A stretch of 64,000 nt of DNA from Chitinophagaceae bacterium (GTDB taxonomy: Bacteria > Bacteroidota > Bacteroidia > Chitinophagales > Chitinophagaceae), in the NCBI GenBank assembly GCA_017307755.1, contig JAFKGQ010000004.1:496001-560000 (forward strand), read 5' to 3'. The position numbers and the translations under genes were made by a program. Under the pieces are notes generated by a model that did not search any database, was not told the DNA's origin, and saw only the letters and a list, made by a program, of their open reading frames with translations. This document shows, piece after piece, positions 27,637-36,022 of this stretch (positions are counted from its first letter, which is position 1; the number at the start of each line of letters is the position of its first letter).

Positions 27637-30006
27637 ATGATCAGAAATTATTTCATGACTGCCATCCGGCATCTCAGAAAGAACAAAGGCTATTCCTTTA
27701 TCAACATCTTTGGTCTGGCGGTGGGCATGGCGGTAGCGCTTCTCATTGGACTATGGGTACGGCACGAGATAAGCTATGATGCTTTTAATATCCATAAAGC
27801 ACAGATAGCGAGGATCAGGAAGAAGACCTTGTTTAATGGTCAAAAGCATGTGCAAAACGGCGTCATGCTGCCTTTATATGATGAGCTAAAGAACAACTAC
27901 CCGGAAGTACAATATATCACCCGGCTGGATTGGGGCGATAGCCACAGTTTGCTGACAGGCGATAAGAAGATCAGCAAGAAAGGGCATTTTGCAGACCCTG
28001 ACATTTTAAAGATATTCACTTTTCCTCTGATAAAGGGGAATGTCGATAAGGTGTTGAAAGATACTTATTCCATTGTGTTGACAGAGTCGTTGGCCAGGGC
28101 CTTGTTTGGTAAAGCTGACCCCATGGGCCGGACGATAAAAATGGATAACCAGTCCAATCTGGTGGTTACCGGAGTACTGAAGGACATACCGGAAAATTCT
28201 TCCATCACCTTTGATTTTCTTGTCCCGTACACGCTGAATATCGCCACCAGCGATTTTGTAAAAGGGGCTCAGCAGCAATGGCAGAATAATTTTCTCCAGA
28301 ATTATGTACAGCTAAAAGAGGGGACGAATATGGATGCTTTCTCCTCCAGGATCGCGGACATCGTACGGAAAAAAACAAACGATAAAAAAGAAGGATTACT
28401 CTTCCTTCACCCGATGGAGAAATGGCATCTCTTCAGCCATTTTGATGAATGGGAGAATACGGGCGGCGCCATCGAATATGTTCGTATGTTCTCCATCGTG
28501 GGTCTGCTGGTGCTTATCATCGCCTGTATCAACTTTATGAACCTGAGTACGGCCCGCAGCGAAAGGAGGGCCAGGGAGGTAGGTATACGCAAAGCCATCG
28601 GCTCACAGCGCCGGCAGCTGATAGCGCAATTCCTCGGAGAAGCCGTCATCACGGCCTTTATTGCCTTCCTTATCTCGCTGCTGATGGTGAAACTGGCCCT
28701 GCCTTTACTAAAAGATGCGGGTTTCAAGGACGTAGAGCTTAACCTGACCAATCTGCCGTTGCTGGGCGTCGCACTGGCGGGCTGTATTATTACCGGTCTG
28801 CTGGCAGGCAGCTATCCGGCGCTGTATCTCTCTGCCTTTAAACCTGTGAAAGTACTGAAGGGCGCTTTCTCTCCGGGCAAGGGAGCGAGTCTGCCCCGAA
28901 AGATACTGGTGGTAGTCCAGTTTAGTTGTTCTGTAGCCCTGATCATCGGTGTTATCATCGTATTCCAGCAGATACAGCATGCCAGGAACAGACCGCTGGG
29001 TTATGACCCTAATAATCTCATCGGGATCAGTCTTTCATCCGACCTGCAGAAGAATTATCTGCCGATGAAAAGGGATCTGCTTGCCACCGATTATGTGGCC
29101 GCGGTCAGCAAGTCCTCCAGTCCTATGACGGGCATATATAACAATTGGGGCGGCTTTTCCTGGGCTGGTATGGATCCGGGCAGCAGCCCTGTTTTTTCAG
29201 CCATCATGGTGGATTATGACTATGAAAAAGCCACGGGTCTTAGCCTAAAAGAGGGGAGGTTCTTTTCCCGGCAGTTTGCCACGGACAGCAATGCCGTTGT
29301 CCTGAACGAAGCCGCTGTCAAACTGATGGGGTTTAAGCATCCGATGGGAGAGACGGTAAAATTCAATGACGAGAAAATGACCGTGATCGGCGTTGCCCGT
29401 AATGTGCTGCAGGACGATCCTTTCAAGCCTGTGGAACCTGCTATCATGCTGTTCAGACCTTACTTTGTCTTCCAGGGGCTTATCCGGCTGAAGGATGGCA
29501 TAGATGTTAGAAAAGCGATGACGGCTATTCAACCCGTCGTGGAGAAATACAATCCTGCCTATCCATTTGACTATAAGTTCACCGACGAAGAATTCAACAA
29601 TAAATTCCAGAGCGAGCAGCAGGCGGGAAAATTATCCGGCATTTTTGCAGCGCTCGCCATTTTTATCAGCTGTCTCGGACTATTTGGTCTGGCCTCCTTT
29701 ATGGCCGAGCGCCGCACCCGGGAGATCGGTGTACGAAAAGTGCTGGGCGCTTCGGTGCCGCAGCTGTGGCTGTTGCTGTCGAAGGAATTTATATTGCTGG
29801 TGGTCATCAGTTGTCTGATCGCATCGCCCCTGGCCTGGTATTTTATGCACGGATGGCTGCTGAAATATGATTATCGCATCAGCATCAGCCCGTTGGTGTT
29901 TGCGAGCACGGCTGTACTGGCTATCGTCATTACCCTCGTCACGGTGAGCTTCCAGGCGATAAAGGCTGCGGTATCCAGTCCGGTGAAGAGTCTCAGGACT
30001 GACTGA
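27637..30006 (+). CDS. MacB/FtsX-type ABC transporter permease
   Basis: A 789-residue permease of the large Bacteroidota group with two FtsX units. It begins MIRNYFMTAIRHLRKNKGYSF, first helix ~20-42, then a periplasmic MacB-type domain. FtsX unit 1 lies around residues 250-390 (LSTARSERRAREVGIRKAIG), unit 2 around 660-785 (FMAERRTREIGVRKVLGASV). The VRK/IRKA-(L/I)G-(A/S) coupling motif appears in both. No ATPase gene is next to it, common for this group, which may be mechanotransmission proteins or exporters served by a distant ATPase. ATG 27637 matches the family start; the frame is open to 27526 and an ATG at 27601. The 3' end overlaps the convergent AraC gene by 14 bases. Confidence 0.88.
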   Translation: MIRNYFMTAIRHLRKNKGYSFINIFGLAVGMAVALLIGLWVRHEISYDAFNIHKAQIARIRKKTLFNGQKHVQNGVMLPLYDELKNNYPEVQYITRLDWGDSHSLLTGDKKISKKGHFADPDILKIFTFPLIKGNVDKVLKDTYSIVLTESLARALFGKADPMGRTIKMDNQSNLVVTGVLKDIPENSSITFDFLVPYTLNIATSDFVKGAQQQWQNNFLQNYVQLKEGTNMDAFSSRIADIVRKKTNDKKEGLLFLHPMEKWHLFSHFDEWENTGGAIEYVRMFSIVGLLVLIIACINFMNLSTARSERRAREVGIRKAIGSQRRQLIAQFLGEAVITAFIAFLISLLMVKLALPLLKDAGFKDVELNLTNLPLLGVALAGCIITGLLAGSYPALYLSAFKPVKVLKGAFSPGKGASLPRKILVVVQFSCSVALIIGVIIVFQQIQHARNRPLGYDPNNLIGISLSSDLQKNYLPMKRDLLATDYVAAVSKSSSPMTGIYNNWGGFSWAGMDPGSSPVFSAIMVDYDYEKATGLSLKEGRFFSRQFATDSNAVVLNEAAVKLMGFKHPMGETVKFNDEKMTVIGVARNVLQDDPFKPVEPAIMLFRPYFVFQGLIRLKDGIDVRKAMTAIQPVVEKYNPAYPFDYKFTDEEFNNKFQSEQQAGKLSGIFAALAIFISCLGLFGLASFMAERRTREIGVRKVLGASVPQLWLLLSKEFILLVVISCLIASPLAWYFMHGWLLKYDYRISISPLVFASTAVLAIVITLVTVSFQAIKAAVSSPVKSLRTD

Positions 30007-30832
30007 CCAGGGATCTTCGATAGGCCGTAAGGCTTATCTTATTATGCTTTTTAAAAAATTTATTCAAGTGGCTTTCATCCGTAAAGCCAAATTCAGCCGC
30101 AATCTCATTGATACGCATATCGCTGAATTGTAAGCGAAGCTCTATGAGTCTGAGCCGGTAGCCGGCAATAAAATGCTGCAGGGTTTCTCCGCATTGTTTT
30201 TTGAAGTAACTGCCCAGATAAGTGCTGGAAATGCCAAAAGCCCCGGCCATAGCGGTGGCGGTCAATTTTTCAGGGTAACAGATGTTGGACTGTACATAAT
30301 TGATCAGCTCCTGTATCCGCTGGTCGGTATTTACTTTTATATGCTCAGGTTTTATTTTTGAGATGTTCCTTGCCGCGATCACGATCAATGCATTTACATA
30401 ATGCGTCATCAATTCCTCGTTGAACAGATCGTTCTCCTCTATGCTCTGTAACAACGATTCCACGATCCTTCGTACCTGTGTACCATCGGAGTCGCTCCTC
30501 ATGATACAGCCCATCAGATGGGAAGAATAATATAGCAGGCATTCCAGATAAGCGATGTTCTTCCAGCGATATTCTTTTATGTATTGACTTTGGAACCGGA
30601 TATGCAGAAATTCCGTTGTGGAGGATATGTGAAAGATGTGACGGTCGTTAGGGTTCAGCAACATTAGGTTGCCCTCGTTATAATCGACCTCGTGTCCGTT
30701 GAGGCTCAAGGTACCGGCGCCTGAAATTACATACGTCATCTGAAAAAAGGTATGCTGGGCATATTGAGTCGGGCATCTATCTATTTTCTTATAGACCACC
30801 TCCATCGGCTGGTGGATGTTCTCTTTGCGCAT
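29993..30832 (-). CDS. AraC-family transcriptional regulator
   Basis: A 279-residue regulator: an N-terminal cupin-like sensing domain (residues ~15-95, GAGTLSLNGHEVDYNEGNLMLLNPNDR in part) and a C-terminal double helix-turn-helix (~180-275, YPEKLTATAMAGAFGISSTY and NEIAAEFGFTDESHLNKFFK). It is divergent from the MFS exporter gene with 73 bases between starts, so it probably controls that gene. A TAATTTTG on the minus strand (30844-30837) ends five bases before the ATG, so a promoter there would give an almost leaderless message. Confidence 0.88.
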   Translation of the reverse strand: MRKENIHQPMEVVYKKIDRCPTQYAQHTFFQMTYVISGAGTLSLNGHEVDYNEGNLMLLNPNDRHIFHISSTTEFLHIRFQSQYIKEYRWKNIAYLECLLYYSSHLMGCIMRSDSDGTQVRRIVESLLQSIEENDLFNEELMTHYVNALIVIAARNISKIKPEHIKVNTDQRIQELINYVQSNICYPEKLTATAMAGAFGISSTYLGSYFKKQCGETLQHFIAGYRLRLIELRLQFSDMRINEIAAEFGFTDESHLNKFFKKHNKISLTAYRRSLVSQS

Positions 30833-30905
30833 AGGACAAAATTACCTATTTATCATTAAAATGTACCGGAAATTGATCGGATATCAGGTTTATTTTCGTT
30901 AAAAA

Positions 30906-32438
30906 ATGACGATGCAAAAAAACAATCTGGCATTGGTGGCCGTCTGTCTGGCGGCCTTGATGTTTAGTCTGGAAATTTCGAGTGTACCCGTAATCCTGCC
31001 TACGTTGGAAGAGAAGCTGCATGCAGGGCTCAAAGATATGCAATGGGTGATGAATGCCTACACCATCGCCTGTACCACGGTGTTGATGGCCACGGGGACC
31101 CTGGCCGACAGGTATGGCAGGAAGCGTATTTTTATGATCAGTATTGCCGGGTTTGGTATTGCCTCGCTGGTTTGTGGTATTGGTCAGAATGTATTTATAC
31201 TTATTGTCAGCCGATTTATCCAGGGCATAACGGGCGGCGCCATGTTGATATGTCAGACAGCGATCCTTTCGCATCAGTTCCAGCAGGGCAAGGCACGTAG
31301 CCGGGCATTTGGCATGTGGGGCATCGTCATCGGCATCGGGCTGGGTTTTGGGGCCATCATCGGCGGCGGTATCGTTTTTCTTACGGGGTGGCAATGGGTT
31401 TTCTGGGTCCATGTACCCCTGGCTATCCTTACGCTCATGCTGGTCTTCCGGAGCACACAGGAATCCCGTGATCCTCAGGCGGGGAAGCTGGATATATGGG
31501 GTATTGTGACGCTGAGCGCTTCGATCTTTGGTCTTGCCTATTTCTTTACACAGGGACAGGAGCTGGGTTTTGGCAGTACCGCGGCGATCGGTATCATTAC
31601 GGCTTCAGCCCTTTCCTTTCTTATTTTTCTTTGGGTAGAAAAAGTAAATCCTTATCCCATGTTCGATTTTTCCGTATTCAGGATACGGGATTTCTCAGGT
31701 GCGTTGATGGGCTGTATCGGTATGAACTTTAGTTTCTGGCCGTTCATGATCTACCTGCCCATTTACTTTCAGAACACGCTTGGCTACACTCCAATGGCCA
31801 CGGGGCTTTCTTTATTGGCTTATACGCTTCCTACTTTGTTCCTGCCGCCACTGGCGGAATATCTTACCCGCCGCTATCAACCCCGGACCATTATCCCGTT
31901 GGGTATGTTCACCATCGGACTGGGCTTTATATTGATGAAAGCGGGCAGCAGCTTTGCGCATGCAAGCTGGCTCACCATGCTGCCGGGTATGGCGCTTGCC
32001 GGTGCAGGTCTTGGGTTAACGACAACACCTACCACCAATACGACCACCGGATCAGTGTCGGCTACACGTGCGGGTATGGCCTCCGGCATGGATATCAGCG
32101 CCAGGCTGATCACGCTGGCGATCAACATTGCCGTGATGGGGACCATCCTGGTGGCGGGTATTTTTTCCCATTTAAAAAACGTTTCTTTTAGCTCCATTCC
32201 TTCTTCGGACCTGTATGTTATGGCCGAGGAGATAGCTTCGGGGAACACGGCCCTGCTTCATACAAAGTTCCCGGAATTATATGCTTCGGGTACAGCAGAA
32301 AATATTATCCAGGGCGCGCTATCGAATGGTTTCAACTGGGTGATGCTGTACGGAGGGATAGGCGTCTGGGTGCTGGCTGCCATTAGTTTTAGGATATTCC
32401 GGTCGGGGAAAAGGGACTACCATCTGGCAAACGGCTGA
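30906..32438 (+). CDS. MFS drug exporter, DHA2 (14-helix) family
   Basis: A 510-residue inner-membrane transporter with 14 predicted helices, probably a proton-driven exporter of toxic compounds. Motif A is GTLADRYGRKRIFMISIAGF near residue 62. GLGFGAIIGGGIVFLTGWQW near 145 matches motif C of DHA2 exporters. No partner adaptor gene is adjacent, so it probably acts alone. The divergent AraC gene is the likely regulator. Confidence 0.88.
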   Translation: MTMQKNNLALVAVCLAALMFSLEISSVPVILPTLEEKLHAGLKDMQWVMNAYTIACTTVLMATGTLADRYGRKRIFMISIAGFGIASLVCGIGQNVFILIVSRFIQGITGGAMLICQTAILSHQFQQGKARSRAFGMWGIVIGIGLGFGAIIGGGIVFLTGWQWVFWVHVPLAILTLMLVFRSTQESRDPQAGKLDIWGIVTLSASIFGLAYFFTQGQELGFGSTAAIGIITASALSFLIFLWVEKVNPYPMFDFSVFRIRDFSGALMGCIGMNFSFWPFMIYLPIYFQNTLGYTPMATGLSLLAYTLPTLFLPPLAEYLTRRYQPRTIIPLGMFTIGLGFILMKAGSSFAHASWLTMLPGMALAGAGLGLTTTPTTNTTTGSVSATRAGMASGMDISARLITLAINIAVMGTILVAGIFSHLKNVSFSSIPSSDLYVMAEEIASGNTALLHTKFPELYASGTAENIIQGALSNGFNWVMLYGGIGVWVLAAISFRIFRSGKRDYHLANG

Positions 32439-32479
32439 TACTGACATAGGGCTGTCACCAGGCGAATGTAATCTTGTAT

Positions 32480-33523
32480 ATGACAAGCCAGGATATAGCC
32501 TTTTTGCGGCTTTTTAGTCAACAGATCACCGGCGGCAGTTTTACGGACCCGGCGGCGTTGGTAAAATGGATGGGTTGCATCCGGGCAGAGGATTTCACGG
32601 CTGCCAAATGGGCCGTCGGCCATCGGGTGCAGGACAGCACGGACAATATGATCGAGCGGGCACTCAACGAGGGACGGATCTTATGGTCTTATGTGCTGCA
32701 GCCTGTGAAGCATTTTGTCTCCTCAGATGACATCCGCTGGATGTTGGCGCTGACGGCGCCCAGGCTAAAAATGATCAACCAGGGTTTGTATCGATCGCTG
32801 GGCATCGGGGAGGAGATGCTGAGAAAAAGCCGGCGGATAATGACCCGGGCGCTGGAGAAGGGACACATGACCCGGACGCAGCTGTCGGCGGCGTTGAAGG
32901 ACGATGATATAGAAGTGGATGAGATCCGGCTGGGTTTGTTATTGATGGACGCGGAACTGGACGGGCTCATTTGCAGCGGTAGCATGGAGGGCCGCACATT
33001 CACCTATACGTTGCTGGAGGATCGGGCACGGGTGACACACCATTATGATAAAGCAGAAGCCATTGCCGAGCTTGCCCGGAGATATTTCCTCAGCCGGGGA
33101 CCGGCAACGACGTATGATTTCTCGGTGTGGAGCGGTTTGCGTCCGGCGGATGTAGGGAGAGGTATGGAAATGAACAAACGGTGGTTGGGGAATGAGATGG
33201 TCGGCGGGCAGGTGTATTGGTTTGATCCTTCCGGAAGGAATGATCCGGACAGAGAACGCTTTAACCGTGATCCTTCCCTATTCCTGTTGCCGGCCTTTGA
33301 CGAACTGACAATGGCTTATCCCAACAACAGGATCTTCAGGCCGGCTGTCGTCATCGACGGGCAGGTGTCGGGTAGCTGGACATATACGTCGGGTAAGGGG
33401 ATGGTGAAGATCAAGGTTACCCGGTCGACAGGGTGGTCCGGACATTTGAATAAAGCCATGCAAAAAGAAGCGGAAAGATACAGCGCTTTTTTGGGTAAGC
33501 GACTCATCCTTCCGCCGGCATAG
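32480..33523 (+). CDS. Winged-helix DNA-binding protein of the AlkZ/HTH_42 family, catalytic motif altered
   Basis: A 347-residue protein of the HTH_42 family, whose studied members (AlkZ/YcaQ) are DNA glycosylases. Recognisable blocks are LVKWMGCIRAEDFTAAKWAV near the start, ALNEGRILWSYVLQPVKHFV, RAPARKYFLSRGPAT-like wording at ARRYFLSRGPATTYDFSVWS, and LLPAFDELTMAY. Family members typically read Q-A-Q-D at the position that here is R-A-E-D, the Gln pair important for glycosylase activity. It may have lost base excision or changed substrate. ATG 32480 is preferred over a TTG six bases earlier. Confidence 0.78.
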   Translation: MTSQDIAFLRLFSQQITGGSFTDPAALVKWMGCIRAEDFTAAKWAVGHRVQDSTDNMIERALNEGRILWSYVLQPVKHFVSSDDIRWMLALTAPRLKMINQGLYRSLGIGEEMLRKSRRIMTRALEKGHMTRTQLSAALKDDDIEVDEIRLGLLLMDAELDGLICSGSMEGRTFTYTLLEDRARVTHHYDKAEAIAELARRYFLSRGPATTYDFSVWSGLRPADVGRGMEMNKRWLGNEMVGGQVYWFDPSGRNDPDRERFNRDPSLFLLPAFDELTMAYPNNRIFRPAVVIDGQVSGSWTYTSGKGMVKIKVTRSTGWSGHLNKAMQKEAERYSAFLGKRLILPPA

Positions 33524-33536
33524 ATAAACGGATGTA

Positions 33537-34406
33537 TCATCCATAGACCCGGACCAGGAAGTTCCGGATAGCCTCTCCGATAGCTGCGGGGGAATCCTCT
33601 TGTATATAGTGGATGCCTTCCACCTCTACTTCCTCCTGGTTCTTCCAGGTGCGGCAGAAGTCCAACGCACGTCCGACCAAAAGAGCGCCAGGCCTGGCAG
33701 TGATCAGCAGTTTTGGGAAGGTAGTAGTTGCCATCCACCTTCCGTAGTTGTCGACGATGGCGGCGACATCCGCCGGCTCGCCGTCGATGGGCAATTCCCG
33801 GGAGAAGATCAAGGTGGGCAGCCGGGACTCGCTCGTACGGAAAGGTTCACGATAGACTTCCATTTCCTCTTCCGACAATTGCCGCAGGATGCTTTTGGGC
33901 AGAACGGTTTCGATAAAGAAATTCTGTTCCCTGATGAGGGTTTCACCTTTCTCCGAACGCAGGGCGCGGAATATGGCATCTCTTCCCGGGGGGAAATCTT
34001 CCCAACGCCTGGGCTGGACGATGGCTTCCATATAAACGATGGACCTGACATTATCGGGATGACGGGACGCCCAGTAAAATCCCAGGGCTGAGCCCCAGTC
34101 ATGAAGGACCAGCGTCACAGGAGTATCCAGTTGCAAGGCATGGAACCAGGCATCCAGGTAGCGTGAGTGGTCTATAAACCTGTAGTTATTTTCCGGTGAC
34201 TTTCCGCTCTGTCCCATGCCTACGAGATCGGGAGCCAGACATCTGCCCAGACCGGCAGCGTAAGGGATAATATTCCGCCATAAATAAGAAGAGGTTGGGT
34301 TGCCATGTAAAAAGACAATGGGGTCCCCTGACCCGGTGTCGATATAGCTTATTTCTGTATCAAGGACTTTTACTCTTTTTTGAAGTTGTTGGGTTGTCGT
34401 AGTCAT
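33537..34406 (-). CDS. dhaA: Haloalkane dehalogenase
   Basis: A 289-residue alpha/beta hydrolase that hydrolyses carbon-halogen bonds to alcohols. The triad fits HLD-II (DhaA-like) enzymes: nucleophile Asp103 in HDWGSALG, Glu127 in YMEAIV, His266 in EGIHYIQED. Trp104 next to the nucleophile and Asn36 in FLHGNPTSSYLWRN are the halide-stabilising residues. Size equals DhaA. The true substrate is unknown; many such genes in soil bacteria act on unidentified halides. The ATG at 34406 begins MTTTTQQLQKR; nine upstream codons lack family likeness. Confidence 0.87.
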   Translation of the reverse strand: MTTTTQQLQKRVKVLDTEISYIDTGSGDPIVFLHGNPTSSYLWRNIIPYAAGLGRCLAPDLVGMGQSGKSPENNYRFIDHSRYLDAWFHALQLDTPVTLVLHDWGSALGFYWASRHPDNVRSIVYMEAIVQPRRWEDFPPGRDAIFRALRSEKGETLIREQNFFIETVLPKSILRQLSEEEMEVYREPFRTSESRLPTLIFSRELPIDGEPADVAAIVDNYGRWMATTTFPKLLITARPGALLVGRALDFCRTWKNQEEVEVEGIHYIQEDSPAAIGEAIRNFLVRVYG

Positions 34407-34494
34407 GTAATAAAGTTTTGACAATAATAACACCCCTCTGTGACAACCCTATGTCAGCAAGATCTCAACCCGGCGCCGTATTTAAATGAAAGTT

Positions 34495-35148
34495 TTACAG
34501 AACGGATGCCCTGTCCATATCCGAATAAGGATAGCGCCCCTTCTCTTTTAGCCTGGCAAATAACGCTGCGCTGCCATTTTCACGCGCATACTCCATTTCC
34601 TCGCGGAAGACTTCCATGATAAGCAGAAGACCATGTTTATTGTCACCAATGCGAAATTCGAGGTTATCCGGTCTGTATTCATCCAGTATGACAAACATAT
34701 TCGGCTCATCTTCGCTGCCCGGAACTTCACAGGTGTCGCCGGGCTTTAATTTTGCCTCGAATGAATAATTCCCCATGGTCGTAAAGATGCCGCAAAGTCT
34801 GCTTTGCATCAAGGTGAACGGGGCCGTTTCCGGGGCGTCCTGGACATATTCATGCCTGGTGAATGCAACAAACTCATAGGTCCCCAGACTGTTAGGTATA
34901 GGGCCTGTCCCGTCGGGCTTGATCAGTTCCATTGTGGCAAACCCTGTTCCGGCGATACCGTTGGGAAAGTAATACATATCGACCGCGCCGCCAATATCGA
35001 AAGGAATGAGCGCATGACCCACCATATCGTGCGAAGGTCCCAACACTCTTTCCAGGCCTTCCATTTTCAGATGGTCATGTTTTTCAAATTCTTCTATGTA
35101 TGCTTTTTTATCATCTTTCCGACCAAAGAGTTTTTTAAAGAAATTCAT
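34495..35148 (-). CDS. Probable suppressor-of-fused (Sufu) domain protein
   Basis: A 217-residue cytoplasmic protein: a basic N-terminus (NFFKKLFGRKDDKK), then a compact domain with DMYYFPNGIAGTGFATMELI, SLGTYEFVAFTRHEYVQ and a C-terminal MEVFREEMEYARENGSAALF followed by LKEKGRYPYSDMDRASVL. That ending resembles the tail of bacterial Sufu-domain proteins, which occur with polymorphic-toxin immunity sets. No toxin gene is adjacent. The assignment rests on my recall of the family's tail; otherwise it is a conserved hypothetical. Confidence 0.55.
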   Translation of the reverse strand: MNFFKKLFGRKDDKKAYIEEFEKHDHLKMEGLERVLGPSHDMVGHALIPFDIGGAVDMYYFPNGIAGTGFATMELIKPDGTGPIPNSLGTYEFVAFTRHEYVQDAPETAPFTLMQSRLCGIFTTMGNYSFEAKLKPGDTCEVPGSEDEPNMFVILDEYRPDNLEFRIGDNKHGLLLIMEVFREEMEYARENGSAALFARLKEKGRYPYSDMDRASVL

Positions 35149-35198
35149 ATAGCGTGGGGAATTAAGGGATTTATTTTCCGAAGAATTAATGAGGGGCC

Positions 35199-35798
35199 CT
35201 ATTTCAGAAAACCCTCTTTTTTCATTCTTTTCACCACCGCCTTACTGACGTCCGAGAATAGCTCTCCTTTGCCGGCGGGGTTGACTGTCGTGGTATTGGC
35301 TGTCCAGATCAGTTTGTCCCGGATCAGTGAGTAGACGGTGACCTCTACGTTAAATGATTTATCGGTCGTATAATAACCCTGGTCATAGAATCCCGTCCAG
35401 GAATACCGCCAATAACGACGCCAGGAACCATAGTACATGGGGTATGCGCCGGGGACATAACGCGTGCTTTTGTCAACGTCCACCAGCCGCATCATCACGA
35501 TGCCGTCATAACCGTCATTTTTTAATTTTTGATTGTACATGTCGTCATCCCCTTTTAATTCATCTTCTCCCAACTCTTTGTAAGATTGTACAGCCTTCCC
35601 GGGGAATTGTGCCGAGACGTCATCTTCCACCTGCCGTCTGATCGTCTGGTTTTTTAAAAGGGCCGCCACGACGAACTTGTGTACATTAGCTGTATCAACT
35701 ACCACTCCGGGATCCCGCCAGCTGTCGGTGATCTGTGTGCTTGTTCCGCAGGCGGAGAGGGCTATAATGACGAAGCCCAGGAAAAGATTACGCGTCAT
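35199..35798 (-). CDS. DUF4136-like lipoprotein
   Basis: A 199-residue lipoprotein with lipobox LSAC (Cys17) after a short signal peptide. Residues 20-110 read STQITDSWRDPGV, VHKFVVAALLKNQTIRRQVE and DGIVMMRLVDVDKSTRYVPG; a Tyr/Trp-rich insert near 120-145 (MYYGSWRRYWRYSWTGFYDQ) precedes VEVTVYSLIRDKLIWTANTT and SDVSKAVVKRMKKEGFL. The layout (one alpha/beta domain asking 'IWTA' near the end) recalls DUF4136 and related envelope lipoproteins of unknown role. It is the last of three minus-strand genes, with 50 bases between it and the next. Confidence 0.7.
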   Translation of the reverse strand: MTRNLFLGFVIIALSACGTSTQITDSWRDPGVVVDTANVHKFVVAALLKNQTIRRQVEDDVSAQFPGKAVQSYKELGEDELKGDDDMYNQKLKNDGYDGIVMMRLVDVDKSTRYVPGAYPMYYGSWRRYWRYSWTGFYDQGYYTTDKSFNVEVTVYSLIRDKLIWTANTTTVNPAGKGELFSDVSKAVVKRMKKEGFLK

Positions 35799-36022
35799 AT
35801 GGAAAGATTTTATGGTTAAGGATAAAGTTAAATTATCTACATGATATATGGCGCTAATAAATAATGTATTTTGTGCTGAAAGGCCAAACGCTTTTAATCA
35901 ACTTGAATATTGTAAAGCTATAGACCTCCCCGATAGTTGTTTTCCCGAATTCATAAATTCTTTTCCTTTATTTATAAATCTAACAACCCTATAGCCTATG
36001 AAATTGCAGCCAAATTAGCTTT

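Noticed and set aside
30837..30844. TAATTTTG on the minus strand as a firm promoter of the AraC gene
   Set aside because: It ends five bases before the ATG, so the message would be nearly leaderless; possible, but not supported enough for its own entry.
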